DNA of 64,000 nucleotides from JACDBZ01 sp036262075 (GTDB lineage Bacteria > Chloroflexota > Limnocylindria > QHBO01). The notes under the pieces were generated by a model. That model searched no databases and had not been told where the DNA came from. It worked only from the letters and a program-made list of their open reading frames with translations. The translations under genes and the position numbers were made by a program. Positions 5,951-14,106 of this stretch are shown here, piece by piece (the stretch's first letter is position 1; each line of letters starts with the position of its first letter). Where the stretch lies: positions 1 through 64,000 of the forward strand of contig DATAJO010000004.1 in assembly GCA_036262075.1 (NCBI GenBank), read 5' to 3'.

Positions 5951-8922
5951 CCGGCCTCCTCCCGCCAGCGGACCCGGGCGCCGAGCCACTCGGCGCCGAA
6001 CGCCGCCCCGGTGGCGGTGATCTGGGTCGGGGGCTCGTCGTCGAGATCCCACAGGAAGAGGTCCTGGAGCACGCCGCCGCCCGATGCGGAGCGACCGAGG
6101 GTGAAGACGACGCGCTCCCCGTCCGGCGACCAGCGGAGATGGCTCACCACGCCCTCGACGGTGGTCGAGGCGCGCTCCACGCCGTCCATGTCGAGGCGGG
6201 TCAGCGTCGTCGTGCCGCCGTCCTCGCTGGCGACGATGCGCTGCCGGCCGTCGGGCGAGACGAGCAGCGGCGGCCGGCGCTCGACCTCGGTCACCGTGCG
6301 GTCGTCGGGCGAGATCTCCCACATCCCGCCGTTCACGACGTAGAGGCGGAGCCGGTTGTCCTCCATCCAGTACAGGCGAACCGGGCCGCCCTCGTCCTGG
6401 AACGCCGCCTCGCGCAGGGCCGCCCGGTTCCCGCCCGACGGCCGGGGGTACGTCACCCGCGCGAGCTCGGTCGCGTCCCCGCTCGCGTAGTCGATGGCGA
6501 TGACCGCGGCCACGTCGTTCGCGCCGTCCCGGGCGACCCGCACGCCATACACGGTGGAGGCGTCGCGCCCGAACGTGATCGTGGAGATGTCGTCGCCCAG
6601 CTGGCGCTTGTCGGCGCTCGGCTCGACCGACACGAGGAGCTCGGCGTACAGGCCGGCACCGTGGGTGCCGTCGCGCGACCAGGCGAAGCGCCGCACGTCG
6701 AGGTTCGGGTCCTGGGCGAGGACGGTCGGCTCCTCCTCGCTCGCAAACTCCTGGCGGAGGAGGTAGATCGGCGCCAGCGCCGTGGCCCGACCCTGGTAGA
6801 CCATCTCGAGCGGGCCGAACAGCGGCCCACCGGTGCCGCCATCCTCGCTCGGCTCGGGCGTCGCATCCGCCGATGCGGCAGCCGATGGCGACGGCGCGCC
6901 GCTCGCCTGCGGCGTCGCCCCGGGGGTCGCCGTGGCGACCGCGGCGGCCAGCGACGGGGAGGGCGACGTGGGCGCGCCACCGCCCAGCGACCCGTCGCCG
7001 GCGAAGATCAGGGCCAGCAGCACGATGACCATGCCGGCCAGGAGCAGGATGAAGCCGATGAGCCACGGGACGGCCTGCTCGGCCGTCGATGCGCCCGCCT
7101 CGGGGTCCTCGTCCAGCTCGCGATCGGCGTCGGCCGCGGGGCGCGTCCGCGCCGGCGTGGCGTGCGGCGCGAGGTCCTCGCCTCCCGCCGAGGCGGCCTG
7201 CGGCGGCAGAGGCGTCGGGGGCGGCGGCGACCAGTCGGTCGGCAGGACCCGGGTGCGCTCGTCCTCCGTCTCGTCGATCTCCGGCAGCCACTCCGGGCGC
7301 CACGTCGGCTGGTGATCCGGGCCGCTTCGGAACCAGGAGGAGCGCGCCTCCTCGGCGGTGGCGGCCGCCGGCTCCGCCTCGGTCGCGGCCGGCTCGTCGG
7401 GCTCGAGCTCGGCCTCGGGCTCTGCCGTCGGCTCCTCGGCGGTGGCGGCCGCTTCGGCCTCCTCGTCATCGGCGGCTGCCCGCTCGGCATCGGTGGCTGC
7501 GTCGGGTGCTTCGAGTGTTTCCGATGCCTCCGGTGTTTCCGTCTCGCCGATGGGACCCGCGCCCCAGGCGGGCGGCTCGGCCGACCACGTCGGCGGCTCG
7601 GGCTCGGGCTCGGCGTCGGGCACGACAGGCTCGGCGGCCACCCCTTCGGCCACGGCCTCGGCGGCCCCTCCGACCCAGGCGTCGAATCGCGGATCGCCGG
7701 CCTCGGAGGCGGCCGCGGGCGGTTCCTCCTCCTCGAGCTCGGGACCGATGCCGAGGTCGGCCGACGGCCATGCATCCGGCCCCTCATCGTCCGCGGCGAG
7801 CGTCGGCGCGGGGATCGACTCGAGCTCGTCCGCCGCCGTCGAGGCGCCCCAGGCGTCCGCCGTCGGCTCGCTCGCCGCGGCGAGCGCATCGGCCTCCGTT
7901 GGTTCCTGCTCCTCGGCCTCGGGTGCGTCGGCTCGTGGCCAGGCACCCGTCTCGGCGGGCTCGGCGGCCTCGGCGACCGGCTCGGCCCCCGCGATCACGT
8001 CGGCGGCCGGCTCCGGTTCCTCGGCCTCGGACGGCTCTGACCGACCGATGCGCCCGCTCAGCCAGGACGGCAGCAGGTCGCGGCGCCATCCACCGGTGCT
8101 CGCCGCCGGCTCGGCCTCGGCTGGCTCCTCTGCCGCGACATCGGCGACCGGCTCGCCTTCTTCCGCCGTGGCAGCGGCTTCCGGCGCCTCCTCGAGCTCG
8201 GCCTCGGGCGCGGCCGCTTCGGCAGCGGGCGCTATCGGCGCGGCGGGTGGCTCCTCGGCAACGGGTTCGGGCTCCGGCTCGGGCTCCGGCTCGGGCTGCG
8301 CCTCGGGCTCCGCCGAAGGCGCGGGCTGGATGGCGGGCTCGGCGATGGCCGCCCACGGGTCGTCCGTGATCTGCCAGGGCGATACGCGGGGTGCGGCGTC
8401 CTCTTCCTCCTCCTCGGGAGGCTCGACGGGCGCGGCGGCTGGCTCCTCGACGGCCGCCGGCTCGGCGCCCCACGAGGGCTCTGCGGCGGGCGGTGACCAC
8501 GGCTCGGCCGTATCGGTCTCCGAAGCATCGGTGCCCGACCACGCGGCGGGCTCGGGCTGCGGCTCCGGCGCAGCCCATCGGTCAGGCTGCGGCTCCGGCG
8601 CAGCCCATCGGTCAGGGGCAGGCAGGTCCGGAGCGGACGGCGGGGACTCGACGCGCTGCTCGGCCGGCTCCTCGACAGCCCAGGACTCCGCCCATGGATC
8701 ACCGAGGGTCGGGGTCGGCTCGTCGAGGACGAAGTCGTCGGGGGGCGGCAGGGTCGACCAGTCGTCCCAGCTCGAACCGGCCTCGCGTCGCTCGCTCGAC
8801 CAGGGGTCGCGCTCGGACCACGTATCGCCCGAGGCTCGGGTCGTGTCGGGCTGCTCGGCGCCCGCCTCGTCGGGCTCGTGCGCGTCGCGCTCGTGGGACG
8901 GCCGGTCCCAGGGTCCGCTCAT
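5947..8922 (-). CDS. Large acidic Pro/Ala/Glu-rich membrane protein with TolB-like C-terminal propeller
   Basis: A 991-residue protein with three parts. Residues 1 to about 610 are low complexity and strongly acidic (runs of EPEP, AEEP, EEPAA). One transmembrane helix follows at about 615-640 (VPWLIGFILLLAGMVIVLLAL). About 350 residues come after it, with repeated SRDGTHGA / SPDGRQRIV / SPDGERVVFTL segments typical of TolB/PD40 beta-propeller blades. With no signal peptide and one helix, the acidic part should be cytosolic and the propeller outside. The acidic domain contains a 30-bp exact tandem duplication. It heads an ATGA-coupled chain of genes. Function unknown. Confidence 0.75.
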   Translation of the reverse strand: MSGPWDRPSHERDAHEPDEAGAEQPDTTRASGDTWSERDPWSSERREAGSSWDDWSTLPPPDDFVLDEPTPTLGDPWAESWAVEEPAEQRVESPPSAPDLPAPDRWAAPEPQPDRWAAPEPQPEPAAWSGTDASETDTAEPWSPPAAEPSWGAEPAAVEEPAAAPVEPPEEEEEDAAPRVSPWQITDDPWAAIAEPAIQPAPSAEPEAQPEPEPEPEPEPVAEEPPAAPIAPAAEAAAPEAELEEAPEAAATAEEGEPVADVAAEEPAEAEPAASTGGWRRDLLPSWLSGRIGRSEPSEAEEPEPAADVIAGAEPVAEAAEPAETGAWPRADAPEAEEQEPTEADALAAASEPTADAWGASTAADELESIPAPTLAADDEGPDAWPSADLGIGPELEEEEPPAAASEAGDPRFDAWVGGAAEAVAEGVAAEPVVPDAEPEPEPPTWSAEPPAWGAGPIGETETPEASETLEAPDAATDAERAAADDEEAEAAATAEEPTAEPEAELEPDEPAATEAEPAAATAEEARSSWFRSGPDHQPTWRPEWLPEIDETEDERTRVLPTDWSPPPPTPLPPQAASAGGEDLAPHATPARTRPAADADRELDEDPEAGASTAEQAVPWLIGFILLLAGMVIVLLALIFAGDGSLGGGAPTSPSPSLAAAVATATPGATPQASGAPSPSAAASADATPEPSEDGGTGGPLFGPLEMVYQGRATALAPIYLLRQEFASEEEPTVLAQDPNLDVRRFAWSRDGTHGAGLYAELLVSVEPSADKRQLGDDISTITFGRDASTVYGVRVARDGANDVAAVIAIDYASGDATELARVTYPRPSGGNRAALREAAFQDEGGPVRLYWMEDNRLRLYVVNGGMWEISPDDRTVTEVERRPPLLVSPDGRQRIVASEDGGTTTLTRLDMDGVERASTTVEGVVSHLRWSPDGERVVFTLGRSASGGGVLQDLFLWDLDDEPPTQITATGAAFGAEWLGARVRWREEAG
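8555..8614 (-). repeat. 30-bp exact tandem duplication inside the acidic protein gene
   Basis: Bases 8555-8584 are repeated exactly at 8585-8614. Each copy encodes DRWAAPEPQP, so the duplication keeps the frame and lengthens the disordered region by ten residues. Confidence 0.9.
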
Positions 8923-9077
8923 GGGCGGCCCCCGCCGGGTACACGGCTCACGCGGGCATGATACCGGAGGCCGACGGGCACGACCTCGCGCCGCATCGGA
9001 TTCACGCGTCGGACGGCCATCCGGCGCAGGGTAGACGAACTCGCGCCGGAATGCCGCTCAGCGAGCGGCGAGACGCG

Positions 9078-9281
9078 TCAGTCCGAGACGGCCCACATGA
9101 TGAGGCCGACGGTCACCACGCCCCACACGAGGCCGATGAAGGCGGCGGTCCCCTCCGGTCCCTCGCCACCCACCGTGGGAAGGTACGTGTCGATCAGTGG
9201 AAGCCCGATGGCCATGTAGGCCAGCCAGGCGATGGTGATGATGCCGGCGATGACGGCGCGCCGGCCGCGGTCTCGAACCAT
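9078..9281 (-). CDS. Small two-helix membrane protein, hypothetical
   Basis: A 67-residue protein with two predicted transmembrane segments (AVIAGIITIAWLAYMAIG and FIGLVWGVVTVGLIMWAV) joined by a polar loop with TVGGEGPEG. I do not recognise the family. It is supported by a TAGCAT box 9 nt before its ATG and by its position between the DtxR gene and the large acidic membrane protein, all on the minus strand. Confidence 0.6.
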   Translation of the reverse strand: MVRDRGRRAVIAGIITIAWLAYMAIGLPLIDTYLPTVGGEGPEGTAAFIGLVWGVVTVGLIMWAVSD

Positions 9282-9296
9282 GTCGGCCCGATGCTA
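9282..9296 (-). promoter_or_regulatory. Leaderless-type -10 before the two-helix membrane protein
   Basis: TAGCAT (9296-9291 on the minus strand) sits 9 nt before the ATG. No Shine-Dalgarno is present. Confidence 0.4.
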
Positions 9297-9307
9297 GCAG
9301 GTCGGCA

Positions 9308-10078
9308 TCAGCCGGCCGCCGCGAGCCGCGCGCGCTCGGGGACGCGGTGGAACAGGCCCTGGTCGGCCCGGCCGCGGAGCATGCGAAGCTTCGCCGCCGC
9401 GCTCAGCCCCATCGTCACCTCGTGTCCGTCCTCGGCATCGGCGGCAGCACGCCGCAACGTCAGCGTCCCGATGTGCTCCGACACGTCGACGACGGCGAAG
9501 ACGTTGCCGGGACGCACGCCGTTCTCCTGGAGGAAGGTCAGCAGCCGCGCGTCCTCCTCGGCCTCCTCGGTCACGCGCAGGATCGTGACCTCCTCCCCGG
9601 CGGCGGCCTCGGACAGCGGCTCGCCGGCCGGTCGCTCGGGCGTCCTGCCCTGCCGCGGGATGGGGTTGCCGTGCGGGCAGGTCGGCGGGTAGCCGAGCAG
9701 GTCGTCGATCTTGTCGGTGACGCGGTCGCTCAACGCATGCTGGAGGTGGTGCGCCTCCTCATCGGCCTCCGCCCACCCGAGGCCGATGACCTCGGTCAGC
9801 AACCACTCCGACAGCGCGTGGCGGCGGAAGGTGCGCTCGGCGGCGCCACGGCCGGAATCGGTGAGGAGGAGCTGGCGCGTCTCCGGCTCGACGACGAGGT
9901 GCCCCTCGCGCACGAGCCGGGTCACCATCTCGGACACGGTCGCGGCGCTCACCCCGAGGCGCTCGGCGAGGCGCGCCGCGATCACCGGCTGCCCCTCGCC
10001 GTGCATGTAGCGGATGGTCATGAGGTACTCGGCCGCCGCCTCGGTCAGCTCCCCGAGGGCCGGGCTCGTCTGCGCCAT
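9308..10078 (-). CDS. DtxR/MntR family metal-dependent transcriptional regulator
   Basis: A 256-residue repressor of iron or manganese homeostasis genes. Residues 10-70 form the winged helix (AARLAERLGVSAATVSEMVTRL). The dimerisation/metal-binding domain has RRHALSEWLL, HHLQHALSDRV and the family signature CPHGNPIP near residue 131. A C-terminal FeoA/SH3-like domain covers about 160-232. The layout matches the full-length IdeR type. No metal-uptake gene is adjacent, so the regulon is unknown and iron versus manganese cannot be decided. A TAGAAT box lies 6 nt before the ATG. Confidence 0.88.
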   Translation of the reverse strand: MAQTSPALGELTEAAAEYLMTIRYMHGEGQPVIAARLAERLGVSAATVSEMVTRLVREGHLVVEPETRQLLLTDSGRGAAERTFRRHALSEWLLTEVIGLGWAEADEEAHHLQHALSDRVTDKIDDLLGYPPTCPHGNPIPRQGRTPERPAGEPLSEAAAGEEVTILRVTEEAEEDARLLTFLQENGVRPGNVFAVVDVSEHIGTLTLRRAAADAEDGHEVTMGLSAAAKLRMLRGRADQGLFHRVPERARLAAAG

Positions 10079-10090
10079 GGGGCGATTCTA
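10079..10090 (-). promoter_or_regulatory. Leaderless-type -10 before the DtxR-family gene
   Basis: TAGAAT (10090-10085 on the minus strand) is 6 nt before the ATG at 10078. This is among the closest matches to TATAAT in the window, with no Shine-Dalgarno. Confidence 0.6.
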
Positions 10091-10196
10091 GATGGGCTCG
10101 ACTCTTGACGGCGACGCGCGCTGAGCGCAACGTCCGCTCGTTCGGCCGGCGGCCGATCGGACGTCCCGAGCAAGGGGTCCACCGGAGGAGACGACC

Positions 10197-10727
10197 ATGC
10201 GTGTCCCTCGCGCAATTGCTGCCCTGCTCATCCTCGTCCTCATCGCCGCGTGTGGCGGCGGGCAGGCCGGGGATTCCTCGGGCGGCGACGACAACGGCAG
10301 CGATACGGAGAGCACCGCCCCTGAGCCCGGCGGCGGCAACGAGTCGAGCGACGACGGCGGCAACGGCGGAACGGAGCCGAGCGACGACGGCGGCAACGGC
10401 GGGAACGGTGGCTCCTCGCACGATCTCGATGCGATCTTCGCGACGCTGACGCCGCCGAACTCGACGGAGCTGAGCAGGACGACGACGCAGGGCGTGATCT
10501 TCGCCGCCTGGGACTCGACCGACAGCTTCGACTCGCTGCGCAGCTTCTACGAGGACGCGATCGCCGATACCGGCCTGCAGATCATCCAGACCACGGAGGC
10601 GCAGGGCGGCATCGCCTGGGTGATCGCCGAGGACGACACGGGCAATTTCGGCGGCACGGTCTCGATCTTCCCGGCCTCGGACGGTTCCGGGACGCAGGTC
10701 TCGGTGACCGTCGGCGAGGGCGGCTGA
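10197..10727 (+). CDS. Lipoprotein with Gly/Ser/Asp linker, hypothetical
   Basis: A 176-residue predicted lipoprotein. A signal peptide ends in LIAAC (lipobox, Cys about residue 19), followed by a low-complexity linker of Gly, Asn, Ser and Asp with the repeat SDDGGNGG. The C-terminal domain (about 80-176) contains SFDSLRSFYEDAIADTGLQI and strands suggesting a small alpha-beta fold. The ATG has a clear GGAGGAG Shine-Dalgarno 6-8 nt upstream, so unlike many neighbours it has a 5' leader. Family not recognised. Confidence 0.72.
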   Translation: MRVPRAIAALLILVLIAACGGGQAGDSSGGDDNGSDTESTAPEPGGGNESSDDGGNGGTEPSDDGGNGGNGGSSHDLDAIFATLTPPNSTELSRTTTQGVIFAAWDSTDSFDSLRSFYEDAIADTGLQIIQTTEAQGGIAWVIAEDDTGNFGGTVSIFPASDGSGTQVSVTVGEGG

Positions 10728-10839
10728 CCGAGCGCCATCGGCCGGGGTCGATCGCGGCTCGGAACCCCTCCGCGGCTCGCTGACGCCAATCAGACGGCGG
10801 TTGTCAGGCCGCGCGCCGCGGTCGGCCCGGGGAGAGGCG

Positions 10840-12813
10840 TCAGTCCTCGCCGGTGCCGGATTGCTCGCGGATCGTGCTCACCACGGTCGCATCGGCCAGG
10901 GTGGTCACGTCGCCGAGGTCACGCCGCTCGGCGATGTCTCGCAGGAGTCGGCGCATGATCTTGCCCGAGCGGGTCTTCGGCAGGTCCGGCGTGAACAGGA
11001 TCTGCTTCGGGCGCGCGAACTTGCCGATCATCTCGGCCACGTGCTCGCGCAGCTCGTTGCCGAGCTCGTCCGACGCCTGGTGCCCGGCGCGGAGGATGAC
11101 GTAGGCGAAGATCGCCTGGCCGGTGAGCGGGTCGGAGCGACCGACGACGGCCGCCTCGGCCACCGCCGGGTGCGACACGAGCGCCGATTCGACCTCGGTC
11201 GTGCTGATCCGGTGGCCGGAGACGTTCATCACGTCGTCGACGCGGCCGAGGAGCCAGTAGTAGCCGTCCTCGTCGCGCTTGCAGCCGTCGCCGGGGAAGT
11301 AGCGCCCCGGATAGCGCGACCAGTACGTCGCCTCGTAGCGCTCCGGGTCGCCGTAGATGCCGCGCAGCATGGCGGGCCACGGCCGCTCGAGGACGAGGTA
11401 GCCGCCTCCGCCGAGCGGGACGGAGGTGCCGTTCTCGTCGACGACGTCGGCCTTCACCCCCGGGAACGGGAACGTGGCGCTCCCCGGCTTCAGCGTCGTG
11501 ATCCCCGGCAGCGGCGTGATCATGATCATGCCGGTCTCGGTCTGCCACCAGGTGTCGACCACCGGGCATCGCTCGCCGCCGATGTACTTCCAGTACCAGG
11601 CCCACGCCTCGGGGTTGATCGGCTCACCGACCGAGCCGAGGAGCCGCAGCGACGACAGGTCGTCGCGGGCGAACTGCTCGTGGCCGTACTTCATGAGCGC
11701 GCGGATGGCGGTCGGGGCGGTGTACAGGATCGTGGCCCGGTACTTCGCCGCGACCTGGGCCCATCGGTCCTTGTCGGGGAAGTCGATGGCGCCCTCGTAG
11801 ATGATCCCGGTCGTCGCGTTCGTCAGCGGGCCGTAGACGATGTACGAATGCCCGGTCACCCAGCCGATATCGGCCATGCACCAGTACACGTCGGTCTCGG
11901 GATGGATGTCGAAGATGAGCCGATGCGTCGTGGCCACCCCGGCGAGGTAGCCGCCGGTGGTGTGCATGATCCCCTTCGGCTTCGCCGTCGTGCCCGAGGT
12001 GTAGAGCAGGTAGAGGAGGTCCTCGGAGTCCATCGGCTCGGCCTCGGCCGTCTCCGGCTGGCCCTCGATGAGCTCGTGGTACCAGTGGTCGCGTCCCTCG
12101 TCCCACGCGACGTCGTCGCCGGTGCGCTTCACCACGACGCAGTGCTGCACCGATGACGTGCGCGAGATCGCCTCGTCCGCGTTCGCCTTGAGCGGCACCG
12201 TGGCGCCCTTGCGATAGCCGCCGTCGGCGGTGATGACGACCGTGCAGCTCGCGTCCTCGATGCGCCCGGCCAGCGCATCGGCGCTGAAGCCGCCGAACAC
12301 GATCGAGTGCGGCGCGCCGATGCGGGTGCAGGCCAGCATCGCGACCGGCAGCTCCGGGATCATCGGCATGTAGATCGCGACCCGGTCGCCCTTCTTCACG
12401 CCCAGCTCGCGCAGGGCGTTGGTGAAGCGGCACACCTCGGCGAGGAGCTCGGCGTACGTGATCGTGCGCGAGTCGCCCGGCTCACCCTCCCAGTAGTAGG
12501 CGACCCGGTCGCCGAGCCCGTTCGCGACGTGGCGGTCGAGGCAGTTGACGCTGACGTTGAGCTTGCCGCCGATGTACCACTTCGCGTACGGCGGCTCCCA
12601 GGTGTAGAGCTCCGACCACGGCTCCATCCAGTCGAGCCGGTTGCCCTCCTCCGCCCAGAAGGCGCGGAAGCCCTCCTCGCTCTCGGTCCGCTCGTAGATC
12701 GACGGGTCGTTGAGAATCGCGTTCTCGACGAACTCGCGTGGTGGAGGGAACGTGCGGTCCTCGCGCAGGAGGTTCTCGATCGTCGCGGCGTCGGATCGCT
12801 CTTCGGTCGTCAT
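10840..12813 (-). CDS. acs: Acetyl-CoA synthetase (AMP-forming)
   Basis: A 657-residue adenylate-forming enzyme that converts acetate, ATP and CoA to acetyl-CoA via acetyl-AMP. It has the ACS N-terminal region (WMEPWSELYTWEPPYAKWYIGG), the phosphate loop LYTSGTTAKPKG near residue 268, the WWQTETGM acetate-pocket segment, and the C-terminal TRSGKIMRRLLRDIA containing the catalytic, acetylatable lysine near 618. Length is exact for Acs. It is monocistronic, with TAGAAT 6 nt before the ATG, divergent from the GDT1 gene. Confidence 0.95.
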   Translation of the reverse strand: MTTEERSDAATIENLLREDRTFPPPREFVENAILNDPSIYERTESEEGFRAFWAEEGNRLDWMEPWSELYTWEPPYAKWYIGGKLNVSVNCLDRHVANGLGDRVAYYWEGEPGDSRTITYAELLAEVCRFTNALRELGVKKGDRVAIYMPMIPELPVAMLACTRIGAPHSIVFGGFSADALAGRIEDASCTVVITADGGYRKGATVPLKANADEAISRTSSVQHCVVVKRTGDDVAWDEGRDHWYHELIEGQPETAEAEPMDSEDLLYLLYTSGTTAKPKGIMHTTGGYLAGVATTHRLIFDIHPETDVYWCMADIGWVTGHSYIVYGPLTNATTGIIYEGAIDFPDKDRWAQVAAKYRATILYTAPTAIRALMKYGHEQFARDDLSSLRLLGSVGEPINPEAWAWYWKYIGGERCPVVDTWWQTETGMIMITPLPGITTLKPGSATFPFPGVKADVVDENGTSVPLGGGGYLVLERPWPAMLRGIYGDPERYEATYWSRYPGRYFPGDGCKRDEDGYYWLLGRVDDVMNVSGHRISTTEVESALVSHPAVAEAAVVGRSDPLTGQAIFAYVILRAGHQASDELGNELREHVAEMIGKFARPKQILFTPDLPKTRSGKIMRRLLRDIAERRDLGDVTTLADATVVSTIREQSGTGED

Positions 12814-12825
12814 TGGCCGATTCTA
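12814..12825 (-). promoter_or_regulatory. Leaderless-type -10 before acs
   Basis: TAGAAT (12825-12820 on the minus strand) is 6 nt before the acs ATG. The same hexamer and spacing are found at the DtxR-family gene. Confidence 0.6.
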
Positions 12826-12884
12826 GGTCGGGCACCGGCGCGGCGGCACCCCTCGCCGCGTGGGTGTCGAGGCGCCGGAGCCGG

Positions 12885-12898
12885 TAGGATCGACGGCG
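12885..12898 (+). promoter_or_regulatory. Leaderless-type -10 before the GDT1-family gene
   Basis: TAGGAT at 12885-12890 is 8 nt before the ATG at 12899. It favours this start over the in-frame ATG at 12860. Confidence 0.5.
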
Positions 12899-13495
12899 AT
12901 GCTCCCCTTCCTCGGCGCCGTGGCCTTCGCCGCCGGCGCGATTTTCGTTGCCGAGTTCGGCGACAAGAGCCAGCTGCTCATCCTGGCGTTCGCCACGCGG
13001 CATGCGGCCGTGCCGGTCATCGCGGGCATCGTCGTGGCCGCGGCGGTGGTGCAGGGGCTGTCGGTGGTGGTCGGCGCGACGCTCGGGGCGGTGCTGCCGG
13101 AGACGCTCATCGGTGTCGTGGCGGGGATCGCGTTCCTCGGCGTGGCGGCCTGGACGCTGCGGGGCGAGGACGACGAGGAGGAAGAGGGCGAGGTCGCATC
13201 GGCGGCGCGGCAGCGGTCGGGCGTGGCGCTGGCGGCGGTGGTGGCCGCGACGTTCGTGGCCGGCGAGCTCGGCGACAAGACGATGCTCGCCACGCTCGCC
13301 ATCGCCGCGCAGCAGGACCCGATCGCGACCTGGATCGGCGCCTCGGCCGGCATGGTCGCCGCCAACCTCGTGGCCGTGGTCGTGGGGCGCCAGGTCGGGC
13401 AGCGGCTGTCGCCGCGCGCGATCCGCATCGGCTCATCCGCGCTCTTCGCACTGGCCGGCATCCTCGTCATCGTCACCGCCGTCATCGGCGAGTGA
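12899..13495 (+). CDS. TMEM165/GDT1 (UPF0016) family divalent-cation transporter
   Basis: A 198-residue inner-membrane protein of six helices in two homologous halves. Each half carries the family motif E-x-G-D-[KR]-[ST]: EFGDKSQLL near residue 18 and GELGDKTML near residue 122. Family members exchange Mn2+ or Ca2+ for H+, and in bacteria (MneA-like) often export manganese. A charged loop EDDEEEEGE separates the halves. The MarR gene follows 26 bp downstream on the same strand but has its own promoter box. Confidence 0.85.
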   Translation: MLPFLGAVAFAAGAIFVAEFGDKSQLLILAFATRHAAVPVIAGIVVAAAVVQGLSVVVGATLGAVLPETLIGVVAGIAFLGVAAWTLRGEDDEEEEGEVASAARQRSGVALAAVVAATFVAGELGDKTMLATLAIAAQQDPIATWIGASAGMVAANLVAVVVGRQVGQRLSPRAIRIGSSALFALAGILVIVTAVIGE

Positions 13496-13508
13496 CCGCG
13501 CCCGCTGG

Positions 13509-13521
13509 TACGATCGGCACG
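13509..13521 (+). promoter_or_regulatory. Leaderless-type -10 before the MarR gene
   Basis: TACGAT at 13509-13514 is 7 nt before the ATG at 13522, without a Shine-Dalgarno. Confidence 0.45.
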
Positions 13522-14040
13522 ATGTCGATCTCAGCCGCCGCCCCGAGCCCGAAGCCCAACTCGGCGCAGGCGGCCGATCGGAGCCTGGAGGCGACGCTCG
13601 TCGCAACCGTCGGGCCGATCCTGCGGCACCTGCTCTCCCATGCCCGCCACCGGCCGACGTGGAGCGAGCTCACCTACCAGCAGTACAACGTGCTGCGCAT
13701 GATCGACACCATGGGCCCGCAGGCGCAGGCCGAGGTCGCGCGCCGGCTGCTCGTGACCGCGCCGGTCGTCACCCGCCTCGCGTCGACGCTGGTGGAGGCC
13801 GGGCTCGTCGAGCGCCAGACCGATCCGGAGGACAAGCGCGCGGTCATCCTGGCGCTGACGCCGACCGGCAGGCGACGGGTGCGCGCCATGCGCCGCGACC
13901 TCCTCGCCGCCGCGCGCGAGCTGCTCGAGCCGCTCCCCGAGGATCGGCGCGCCGGCGTGGCCGCCGCCCTCGAGCAGCTCCAGGTGCTCCTGCCGGGCGC
14001 CCAGCCGGCAACCCATCGACGCCGAAAGGGCGCCGCCTAG
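13522..14040 (+). CDS. MarR family transcriptional regulator
   Basis: A 172-residue winged-helix dimer. It shows LTYQQYNVLRMIDTMG, the recognition helix region AEVARRLLVTAPVVTRLASTLVEAGLV and the wing DPEDKRAVILALTPTGRR, all canonical for MarR. It converges on two MFS exporter genes, and an AT-rich palindrome at 17013-17027 upstream of the first exporter is a plausible operator, so it probably represses efflux genes (inference). The Arg/Lys-rich C terminus (HRRRKGAA) is unremarkable. Confidence 0.88.
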   Translation: MSISAAAPSPKPNSAQAADRSLEATLVATVGPILRHLLSHARHRPTWSELTYQQYNVLRMIDTMGPQAQAEVARRLLVTAPVVTRLASTLVEAGLVERQTDPEDKRAVILALTPTGRRRVRAMRRDLLAAARELLEPLPEDRRAGVAAALEQLQVLLPGAQPATHRRRKGAA

Positions 14041-14106
14041 ACCCGCTGGCGCCACTCGCCAACCCCGGTCCCGGTCCCGGTCTAGGTCCCGCTCCCGGTC
14101 GCAGGC

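Noticed and set aside
12860..12898. Longer N terminus for the GDT1-family protein
   Set aside because: The extra 13 residues lie upstream of the family start and overlap the TAGGAT promoter box, so ATG 12899 is preferred.
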